Below, piece by piece: positions 46,031 through 54,050 of a stretch of 64,000 bases of DNA (positions within the stretch are counted from its first letter, which is position 1; the number at the start of each line of letters is the position of its first letter). The position numbers and the translations under genes are program-made. Under the pieces are notes generated by a model. The model ran no database searches and was not told the DNA's origin. It saw only the letters and a list, made by a program, of their open reading frames with translations. This DNA is from Paragorgia papillata (lineage: Eukaryota > Cnidaria > Anthozoa > Scleralcyonacea > Coralliidae), in contig JAWNZC010000235.1 of assembly GCA_035771165.1 (NCBI GenBank), positions 1 to 64,000 of the forward strand, given 5' to 3'.

Positions 46031-47693
46031 GACAATTTTTGCGCTTCTTAACAAGAATCGGGACTTTAAAACTTCTTGATATCCCAGACATAAGAACAAC
46101 TCCGAATTTTACGGACTAATTACACCTGTGATTTTGTCTTTACGCTGGCGAATCAACAAGTTCAATCGGCATCGCTACTACAGCAGTGAGTACACGTGCA
46201 GCATTACAATGCCAGGGAAGCAAACAAACGTAATATGATACGCGCTGAAAATTAATATCTCTAACTATACATTCTTTTAGATATTTTCCAAGTTAACGGG
46301 TGTTCTAATTTAATGGATATAAACCCAAAATAGGGTGACGGAAAGTGCGATTCAAGACCCGCGCTAGTCGTTTCGATTCGGAAACATTGTCATTAAACCG
46401 TTACAGGGCTAGTTAGCCTTGTTTCATCGTCAGGCGATGTTTTTAAATCCGCGATACGATTTGAGAACTTTAGAGCATATCCTGTTGTATTCTGCTCAGG
46501 CGGTGTGCGCCATGTTATTCGAGGAAATATGGCCATTATGCGTTCGACCATCGTCGAGTGCATGAAGAACTCCTCGAAGTAACGTTTGAAAGATTCTGGA
46601 CAAATGTGAAATCTTAGGATATTTAATAATGATAAATTGTGTTTCATTCTTGTTTTTTTAAGCAAGTCAAAAAGCCGGTTGGTTCATCAAGACCATCAAG
46701 CCCTGACAGCTCATTGGGAGTGCGTTTTGGGGGCATGTGAGAGATAAACCATAGAAAACATTATTTTATCAATACGCTTGCCGCCTGAGTTTGCAAAAGC
46801 CGTCAAGCCGAAGCACATTATTCGTAATCGTATTTTTGATATGCTAATATTGCGGACTGCCGACACCAGCAATTAACAATTTTACCAGTTAACAATGAAA
46901 TATAAACAATACTAGTATTATTAGACGACAAAGTCGCAGACTGTTTCCTTTTTTGAACCAAGAAATAGCCTTTCTAAATTACAAAGTAACTAAGCTTCTT
47001 GATATAGATTTCTCCATGCTTTCCTTTGAATAAGGTTGATGTATTTCGTATTAAGGATATCTTATTCTTTAGCAGTTTAAAACAAAAAAGTCGAAAATCT
47101 AACCGTACTCAAATTACATTTGCGGTCACACAAAACAACAACTCAAATTCACATGCCATAAAATACCATCAGAAACTTGTTTTCTTCCAACCTGAGATGT
47201 AACTACCCACTTTTGTATGTAAAGTTCACAATTATATAAAAATAATTGACAAATATCTTAATAAACAAAGCCTAAACATACTGCCGGTCTTTAAGTGTTA
47301 TTAGTTTGCCATGCTGCGAACAGATCATTGCCTCACACGGTCTGTATTATGAATGAAACAGGGTTTATTACAAGTTCCAGAGTGTAGATTTAGTTATACT
47401 GTAAGCTCCGAATATTGCCGCACAGCCTATCACGAGGTTGTGAATCCGGTCTAATGGTCTATAGTATATTATATAGTGTAGAAATTTGGTTTCATGGTTA
47501 AACTCTGTTAAACACTTAAACCTTGCGCTAAATAGTGAAACCGAAAACTGTTATTTCTCTTTACTGATAATACTGTTTTTCTCTATAACACAGGATTTGA
47601 ACTTAAGCTATGAATGGCATTCCGAACGGACGACGTCGCAGCGATTTGTTTGTTCGAACCTTGCCTAAATACATATTTCAGCTGACTCCCCGT
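46031..47693. other. 5' flank of the MULE gene
   Basis: No further exon recognised in 1.66 kb. The 91-codon frame at 46393-46665 has no domain. The promoter must lie here if 46030 is the start, but no clear TATA box with initiator was picked out. Confidence 0.4.
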
Positions 47694-47899
47694 TTTATAC
47701 CCCCCTGATTCCCATTCCCCGTTTGACCGCCCCCCCTGATTCTCCCTTTGACACCCCCCGTTCCCATTCCCCGTTCCCATTCCCCGTTCCCATTCCCCGT
47801 TCCCATTCCCCGTTCCCATTCCCCGTTCCCATTCCCCGTTCCCATTCCCCGTTCCCATTCCCCGTTCCCATTCCCCGATTCCCCGTTCCCCGTTTTAAA
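47694..47899. repeat. Right terminal minisatellite of the MULE
   Basis: About nine units of GTTCCCATTCCCC (13 bp), then the inverse of the element start. Inverted relative to 35157-35420. Confidence 0.9.
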
Positions 47900-48087
47900 G
47901 ATAGCCATTCTTCGGCCACGGATATCATTTCTACCGTCACGTCACTGAATTACAATTTCCAAATTAAAAACCACATCATGTCTATGTCTTTCTAGCTTCT
48001 TTCAGCCATGTTTATTGAATATATCAGCTTCGCGCAGCGCGCGCGTCCACGCGAGGCCTGGAACTGAGCGATTCCACCGTGACTATA

Positions 48088-48685
48088 ATGGAATGTTTAC
48101 ACGGTGAACCTGCATCTTCGACAATTACACAGAAGGGTACGTTCTGGTTCTGTGGACAGAAACCTAGTTGCGAGTTCTTTTGCCCAGAAGAAGATTGCTA
48201 CATGTTTGGAAAAGCCGTAGCCTCCTTCCATGAAAGTGGATGTATACATCCAAGGTGCTATGGCCATGGACGACTAGCACAGATGCGAATGGTTAAAGAT
48301 AAGATGAAGGAAAGTTATGGGAGACCATACTTTGTTTGCTCCGAACGAGGAAATCCCTGTTCGTTTTGGCAATGGGCTGATGTCTTCGAAGGTATCAAAC
48401 CAATATGTCGACATGGTCTGATTTGTCGTACTAGCAAAGTCAAGAAAGAAAGTCCTAATCAAGGTCGTCTATATTTTACTCTCCCACGAGAGAGAAAACT
48501 GCTGTGACTTTTTCGAATGGAAACCGGAAGAAGATCCCCTTGAACCATTTTCCACTGTTCTGTTTAGTATGCCACCATCTTACAGATATACAGTCAAAAA
48601 GACTGGAGAGACATTCACGAGCCATGAAACTGATCATAAGAAAGCCTACGAAGAGTACCTTTTTCAAAAGTCGGTAGCTAAATGA
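48088..48685 (+). pseudogene. Triple GRF zinc-finger protein, frameshifted
   Basis: From ATG 48088, three Cys-rich modules of GRF type. First: CLHG ... GTFWFCGQKPSCEFF. Second: GRPYFVCSERGNPCSFWQW. Third begins CRHGLI ... GRLYFT and, in the next frame, continues with CCDFFEW. GRF zinc fingers bind single-stranded nucleic acid in APE2, NEIL3 and TOP3A. Reading shifts by one base at about 48485-48500, and the second part ends at TGA 48683. About 199 codons in all. First gene of the Polinton plus-strand cluster; it may serve replication or genome handling. Not one of the standard Polinton core genes as far as I know. Confidence 0.68.
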
Positions 48686-48818
48686 CTTGACTATAGACTT
48701 GGAAAAACTGCACATTTGCTGAACATTTATAATTTTGTATTATAATTATCTATCTAATAAATATATGTTTATACCTGACTTTTTTGTGATTCATTTATCT
48801 CCAACTTTGGTCGTGTGA

Positions 48819-49045
48819 ACACGAATTGTTATAGACCAATACAGCGCGCATACGCTATGGATTACAATTTTTGATGAATTAAAACAACATAACATTGATA
48901 TCGATAAAGATACGTTATCATTTTATATTCAGACATGTCTTGACGACCATCGACACCTGTTTGATAGTTTTAGCGATCAATTAGATCGTGTGAACCTTCA
49001 TCACATCTATGAAGAAATGGATCAAGAAATGGATACCGTGTCGTA
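48819..49045 (+). CDS. Hypothetical small acidic protein
   Basis: Open frame of 75 codons ending at TAA 49043 with sequence such as DELKQHNIDIDKDTLSF and HHIYEEMDQEMD. It has no ATG near its start; an acceptor-like TTGTTATAG lies at 48826-48834 but uses a different frame. The composition looks coding, and it sits between the GRF gene and the integrase, overlapping the decayed integrase N-terminus. Not recognised. Confidence 0.35.
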
Positions 49046-49156
49046 AAAAGTGACGGAAAATTCCAGATATCTCGAAACAAGATAAAAACATGGCTTAGAT
49101 GAAGCCATAAACCCGTACGACATATTTTCAAGCGAAATCGTGTTATTGTTGGAGCG

Positions 49157-50002
49157 ATGGATGAACAATGGGAGGCGGATCTAGTAATTATGGACTCGCT
49201 TAGTAAAACAAATAATGGTTATAAATACGTTTTAACTGTTATTGATGTACTGTCCAAATTTGCGTGGGTGGAACCATTAAAAACAAAGGCTGTAGAGAGT
49301 CTGGTTAAAGCCTTTAAAAAGATACTAAAGAAAGGAAGGAAGCCGGAAAAACTTCATACCGATAAAGGAACAGAATTTACCAATAAACGTTTTCAAAAGT
49401 TATTGAAGGACAAACATATTCGATTTTTTACAACACACAACGATACCAAGGCATCCATCGTTGAACGATTTAACCGAACCTTAAAGGGGAAAATGTGGAA
49501 ATATTTTACAGCAAAGAATACGTTGAAATATACCGATGTACTACAAAAATTAGTATATTCCTACAACCATTCGAGACACCGTAGTATTGGGATGAGACCA
49601 GCTGATGTTAATCGAGAAAACGAAAGTATTGTGTGGCTAAAACTGTATGGTGATGAGTCCAGCAAACTCATCAAATATAAATTCAACATTGATGACCAAG
49701 TTCGGATTAGCAAAGCAAGACGTACATTCAAGAAAGGTTACTTACCTAACTGGACCGAAGAGGTGTTCACCATCACTAAGCGAGTACCCAGACGACCGCC
49801 AGTGTACAAGATTGCTGATTATCACAGAGAAGAGTTACAAGGAACATTTTACGAACAAGAATTGCAAAGAGTTAGAAAGACAACAGTAATTACGTCACGC
49901 ATGCGTGGTAAACGTAGAGAATATCTTGTAAAATGGTTAGGCTACCCTGAAGATTTTAATTCATGGGTATCAGCCGATAATGTAAAAGATATAACGAAAT
50001 AA
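49157..50002 (+). CDS. Polinton integrase with C-terminal chromodomain
   Basis: Retroviral-type DDE integrase that inserts the element. Seen: WEADLVIMD with the first Asp (residue 8), LHTDKGTEF with the second (69), SIVERFNRTLK with the Glu (103), and a C-terminal chromodomain (YLVKWLGYPEDFNSW) that in relatives targets chromatin. 281 codons are open. The same frame continues upstream to at least 49046 (KSDGKFQIS..KTWLR, typical of the family) but is broken by a TGA at 49100-49102, and no HHCC zinc finger was found. So the catalytic core is intact while the N-terminus is lost or out of frame. The start chosen is the first ATG after the stop. Confidence 0.85.
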   Translation: MDEQWEADLVIMDSLSKTNNGYKYVLTVIDVLSKFAWVEPLKTKAVESLVKAFKKILKKGRKPEKLHTDKGTEFTNKRFQKLLKDKHIRFFTTHNDTKASIVERFNRTLKGKMWKYFTAKNTLKYTDVLQKLVYSYNHSRHRSIGMRPADVNRENESIVWLKLYGDESSKLIKYKFNIDDQVRISKARRTFKKGYLPNWTEEVFTITKRVPRRPPVYKIADYHREELQGTFYEQELQRVRKTTVITSRMRGKRREYLVKWLGYPEDFNSWVSADNVKDITK

Positions 50003-50050
50003 AAATGTGTGTATTTTACAATTTGTGTTCATTTGTGTATTATTCTTGAC

Positions 50051-50803
50051 ATGGCAACACAGTTTTATTTAACGCTTCCAAGCAATAGCTCAATGGAATA
50101 TTTTCCAGATAATACTGTAGCAAATTTTAAAGTTAAACTTGCTGAAACTATACAACTGACAGGCGACTGGGAAGTAGCTTTATCAGAGTTATATTACCCC
50201 CATACATGGAGCGCGATTCGAAAAGGTAGTCAACAAACGTTTCTCTATAACGCTGGAACAAAATATGACGATACGGGTATTATCCCAGATGGCTACTATA
50301 AAACCATTGCTGAGCTGGTGGGGGCTTTAAACCGTAGCATGAACAAAGAGGCACGAGCAAAGATAAATTTTACGTATAATCGAAGTACACGGAAAGTTGC
50401 CGTCGATGTAAAAAATGGGGCAAACGTTTGGTTTAGTGGTGACATTGCTACAACATTGGGGTTTCAACAAGACACCTTTATTTAAAAGAAAACCCTAAGT
50501 CCTTACGTAGCAGTTGTTAACTGTGGATTTTCAGCCATGTATGTATACACTGATATCGTGGATGCACAGTTTGTCGGTGATGTCAAAGTGCCCCTACTCA
50601 GAATTGTCAATACTCAAGGAAGTTATGGTGAAAACGTGAACGTCAGTCTCCGTAACCTACAATATATTCCTGTCAAGGTAAAGTCCTTCGAAACAATCGA
50701 AGTGAACATAAAGGACGACAAAAACGAAAACGTATCATTTGGCTTCGGGAAGTCGATCGTGACACTTCACTTTAGACAGCGAAGATCTTCGTATTTCATT
50801 TAA
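50051..50803 (+). pseudogene. Polinton minor capsid (penton-like) protein, one internal stop
   Basis: Starts MATQFYLTLPSNSSMEYFPD, then DWEVALSELYYPHTW, a pattern I know from the Polinton minor capsid protein, a jelly-roll protein at capsid vertices. The frame is open to 50482, has a TAA at 50483-50485, and continues in the same frame to TAA at 50801 (VYTDIVDAQFVGDV, KSFETIEVNIKDD). Full length would be about 250 residues. A single nonsense codon is the only visible damage. The neighbouring integrase ends 49 bp upstream; the next gene starts 3 bp after the stop. Confidence 0.8.
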
Positions 50804-50805
50804 AA

Positions 50806-51279
50806 ATGAGACATACAATTATTCCAGACGTAAAGCAATTTCAACAGCATTATTTAGGAAGACAACAAGGTGGAAGTCTACCTGGTTTCCGAGGTGCACG
50901 TATTCAGAAAGGTTACGGCATTGGAAGTTTTTTTTAAAGTATTGCACGCTTTGCAATACCTCTGGTGAAACGATGAGCTCAAGCTATTGGAAGAAGAGCT
51001 CTGCAAGCTGTAAAAGACGTTGGTCAAGATGTTCTGGCAGGGAAGAATGTAAAGCAAGCGATAAAAGGGCGTGGTTCTGAAGCCGTGAAAGATCTTGCTC
51101 AAAAAGAGGTCCGTCGGATTACGAACCAATCAGGAGCCGGTCGTAAACGCAAACGGGTGAATTCTCCTATAAAAGTCATCACAAGACGTAAAACCGTCAC
51201 TCGTTCGCAAACTGTGAAGAAGAAAACATCTGAGCCTACGGAAGCAAAGATTGGACCGTTTATAAAATATAAATCATGA
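50806..51279 (+). pseudogene. Basic virion-core-like protein, two internal stops
   Basis: Frame from ATG 50806 to TGA 51277, interrupted by TAA 50935-50937 and TGA 50974-50976. Features: LPGFRGARIQKGYGIG, a short hydrophobic/amphipathic segment (IARFAIPLVK), and a strongly basic tail (GRKRKRVNSPIKVITRRK). The layout resembles the basic or membrane-active minor virion proteins placed between the two capsid genes in Polintons and adintoviruses. Its end overlaps the capsid start (ATGA). Assignment is by position and composition. Confidence 0.6.
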
Positions 51280-52616
51280 GTCAAGCTTTTAGTGCCCTAC
51301 ATAAAGATTCGTGTGAGTGTGCAAAATCAGAATTAGATTTATTTGTAACGCCTGCTACACAAGTAGAAATGAATAAAGGATTTGGGGAAGATATAGATCC
51401 AGTGTCGAGTATTGGAGCTTCAGACACCATAGAGTTTCTCTGTGCTGCAAATTCTGATGTGTATACCGATTTAGCAAACAGTTATCTACACGTGAAAGCA
51501 AAAATAACCAACCATGATGGAACTAATCTCGATAAAAATGTTCAAGTCGGACCTGTAAATCTGTGGATGCATGCTTTATTTTCTCAAGTAGAAGTTTACC
51601 TGAACAACAAACTTGTCACACCGTCGAGCAATGCTTATCCCTACCGATCATATATGGAAACTGTACTGAACTTTAGCAAAGACGCAAAATCATCTCATCT
51701 GACCTCTGCGCTGTTCTATAAAGATCAAACTGGTCGAATGGATGTCGTGAACCCCGTGGCAGTAGATGCCGATGCAAACAAGGGTTTGAAACTGCGGTAT
51801 GTTCATGCAAATCAAAGTAAGTATGTGGCTATGGAAGGCAGAATCCATTCCGATCTGTTTGCACAAGCCATTTATATCCTTGGTGCTGTACCAATCAAGC
51901 TCAAGCTAGTGCGTTCGAGAAACCCATTTTCCCTAGTGTCGTCAGCAGATCATACTGACTTTAAAGTGGTTTTGGAAGAATGTGTATTTCGCGTTCGACG
52001 TGTCAACGTCTCTTCTACCGTTATGATGGCTCATGCCCATGCCCTTCAACGTATCATGGCCAAGTACCCTATCAATCGTGTCAGTTGTAAAGTCGTTTCT
52101 ATACCGAGAGGAAATATGTCGGACAATCAACCAATTCAAGGCCCTATACCGGATCGAGTGGTCATTGGAATGGTAGATGCAGATGATTACAATGGTACCT
52201 ATACCAAAAATCCTTTCAATTTCAAAAACTACGACATCACTTCTCATGGTCTAACGGTAAATGGGGAGCATTTGCCTGGAAAACCCCTACAATTGAAATT
52301 TGCTGCTGCGAGAGGAAGTAACTACGTGTCCGCTTTCCAAACCTTGTATGCTGGTGCTAACAAATTATTTCAAAATGATGGCAATGGTATTACACGAGAC
52401 GAGTGCGCTAATGGGTACACTCTATTCGTGTTTGATCTAACAGCTGATCTGTGTCTGAGCGATCATATTCAACCGATTAAAAATGGAAACGTATCGATAG
52501 AATGTCAATTTGGTACGGCTCTGACAGCAGCTATAAATATCGTGGTGCTTGGAGAATTTCAAAGTCTTATCGAAATTGACGCCAACCGAAACGTTCTATG
52601 TGACTTTAGCAGTTAA
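51276..52616 (+). CDS. Polinton major capsid protein (double jelly roll)
   Basis: 446 codons, intact. Hexon-like double jelly-roll capsid protein. Typical features: an N-terminal SELDLFVTPATQVEM stretch, FLCAANSDVYTDLANSYLHV, LWMHALFSQVEVYLNNKLV in the first barrel, and SFEC-like FKVVLEECVFRVRRV before the second barrel. The length fits the family. It begins within the stop of the preceding gene (ATGA overlap at 51276-51279), and the protease starts 2 bp after its TAA. It is the only core structural gene without a break, in an otherwise decayed element. Confidence 0.88.
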   Translation: MSQAFSALHKDSCECAKSELDLFVTPATQVEMNKGFGEDIDPVSSIGASDTIEFLCAANSDVYTDLANSYLHVKAKITNHDGTNLDKNVQVGPVNLWMHALFSQVEVYLNNKLVTPSSNAYPYRSYMETVLNFSKDAKSSHLTSALFYKDQTGRMDVVNPVAVDADANKGLKLRYVHANQSKYVAMEGRIHSDLFAQAIYILGAVPIKLKLVRSRNPFSLVSSADHTDFKVVLEECVFRVRRVNVSSTVMMAHAHALQRIMAKYPINRVSCKVVSIPRGNMSDNQPIQGPIPDRVVIGMVDADDYNGTYTKNPFNFKNYDITSHGLTVNGEHLPGKPLQLKFAAARGSNYVSAFQTLYAGANKLFQNDGNGITRDECANGYTLFVFDLTADLCLSDHIQPIKNGNVSIECQFGTALTAAINIVVLGEFQSLIEIDANRNVLCDFSS

Positions 52617-52617
52617 G

Positions 52618-52830
52618 ATGAACACTCTACAAATCCTGGACGTTCTGAAAAGTGATCCATTTACCAAGACCGTATTATTTTAAAGACGTGTTACCATCGA
52701 ATCATCTACCAAGCCAGATATCTGAAAGACCTAGAGGTTTTATTCTGAATGTGGATCCTAGTAATGGACCTGGTACGCATTGGGTAGCAATTTATCTCAC
52801 CACAGATGGAAAAGGGGAGTTATACTCTGG
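52618..52830 (+). pseudogene. Adenain-like maturation protease, 3' half deleted
   Basis: Starts MNTLQILDVLKSDPF, then shifts frame near 52668 and continues with RPRGFILNVD and THWVAIYL, which holds the catalytic His of the Ulp1/adenain-type cysteine protease. Similarity stops at about 52826. The downstream acid residue, the Gln and the catalytic Cys are absent. Immediately afterwards the minus-strand ATPase gene ends, so a deletion has joined the two convergent genes tail to tail. Cannot be functional. Confidence 0.72.
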
Positions 52831-53458
52831 GCTGGTACACGTAGTGGATGTCAGTCGGAAAGATCCCGGATCTTACTCGGATTTCATCGGGACAGGTCGG
52901 AGTGAGATCGACAAACAAGTAGGAATATGGCTCTTTAGTTGCCATCTGATAGGCTTGCTGGAAAAACTTTGTGTTGCTGGGATACAGCTGTTTCGCCAGA
53001 TGAATTACTTGACTAGCATCGCGGACATTTTTCGTGAGGACTAAGTAACTAGCGTTGAGAGAGATGGTACGGTGATCTTTGCTTTGATGAAATAAGTTTT
53101 GCACGATATAAATTACACTGAGATTCCATGGTGGGATTTTTTCGTAAAGAGTTTAGCAATTTCAGCGTCTTTTTCTCCCATCATATCATCAATTATAAAT
53201 AGATTTCTTGTTTGGGGGTTAATGTTATCCAACATCGACTGGGGCAAACCTTGGACAAACTGAATCCCTGGAATTAAGGTTTCTATTTCACCAAATGTAT
53301 CTTGATATTCTGTATAAAAATACACGATGTTTTTCCGGAGGTGGATCGATCATGATCTTAGCATAAGCCAATAACTGTTTCACAAACGTTGTCTTTCCTG
53401 TCTTAGTACCTCCAGAGACCAAGAGACCAAAAGGGTGTGTTAGCTGTATGGAGTACAT
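52818..53458 (-). pseudogene. Polinton packaging ATPase, copy 2, frameshifted
   Basis: From ATG 53458: HPFGLLVSGGTKTGKTTF (Walker A GGTKTGKT), MIDPPPEKH; shift near 53328; then LFIIDDMMGEKD (Walker B) to 53113; shift; then QNLFHQSKDHRTISLN and a C-terminal part ending at TAA 52818-52820. Order and spacing match the FtsK/HerA-type packaging ATPase. At least two frameshifts. It faces the protease gene, and its stop lies at the deletion junction. Confidence 0.8.
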
Positions 53459-53490
53459 AGTTAAACTGAGCAGACCGATCTAGTGAAATC

Positions 53491-53727
53491 TTATTTATAC
53501 CATTTTGGCCGCTTCGTACATTGTGCCCATTTTGTGTACTTAGTATTTCGGATAAGTCTGTGTAATTCGTTTAACAAAGTTTCTAAATCTTTAGGAGAAG
53601 CTTTAGCGCGAATCAAATATGGTTGCCTATCTTTTGAAGAGAGTTGATGAACATTGGATAAATGATTTGCTAATCTTAATAAACCTTGGTTGCCACAGAC
53701 AGGACAATCCTTACGCCTTCGAGGCAT
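53491..53727 (-). CDS. Small C2H2-type zinc-finger protein
   Basis: 78 codons from ATG 53727: MPRRRKDCPVCG, then LANHLSNVHQL, giving a CxxC..HxxxxH finger, then a helical tail (DLETLLNELHRLI). Intact. Small single-finger proteins of this shape accompany cnidarian Polintons as I recall; function unknown, probably DNA or RNA binding. It lies 32 bp upstream of the ATPase in the same direction. Confidence 0.62.
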   Translation of the reverse strand: MPRRRKDCPVCGNQGLLRLANHLSNVHQLSSKDRQPYLIRAKASPKDLETLLNELHRLIRNTKYTKWAQCTKRPKWYK

Positions 53728-54050
53728 GATAACAAATGAACGATTTGAAAAGGTACTCAAAAATAAATACTTTATATTGCCCTGGGGGGCTTTTTCGTGG
53801 CCATATGGCCCTATCGCTTGAATACACTCCCTGTCCCCTCTGACCCCCCCCCCCCCTACCCATCTGCTCTAAAAGACCCTCATTAAGCCCTTGAACCGCC
53901 ATACCAGAAATTAAGACAACAGGTAGTGTTAATAAGAGATATATTATTAAATTTCCTATTTACAAGTACACACAAAAGTATTAATTATCAGCACACAAAG
54001 TTAAAAACCCTAAACTATTTACAATTATTTACAGATCCCATGTACAAAAA
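53728..54050. other. Spacer between zinc-finger gene and polymerase
   Basis: Contains a C run at 53847-53860 and two stop-rich frames. The 63-codon frame at 53711-53902 is composition noise. Confidence 0.45.

Larger units (their letters stand above)
35146..47906. mobile_element. MULE-like element nested in the Polinton, 12.8 kb
   Basis: Both ends begin GGCTATCTTTAAAACGGGG and continue as inverted minisatellites of GGGGAATGGGAAC (35157-35420; inverse at 47694-47899). Between them lies a single minus-strand gene with a MULE transposase. Flanks ATTCTCTGAC and ATTCTTCGGC agree at 7 of 10 positions, compatible with a decayed 9-10-bp MULE target duplication, but this is weak. Long, repeat-rich TIRs are typical of MULEs. 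The element separates the Polinton left arm from its core genes. Confidence 0.75.

Noticed and set aside
46393..46665. 90-codon minus-strand frame upstream of the kinase exon
   Set aside because: No recognisable domain and no splice signals linking it in phase to exon 1.
35136..47916. Firm 10-bp target duplication for the MULE
   Set aside because: ATTCTCTGAC and ATTCTTCGGC agree at only 7 of 10 positions; kept as a hint only.
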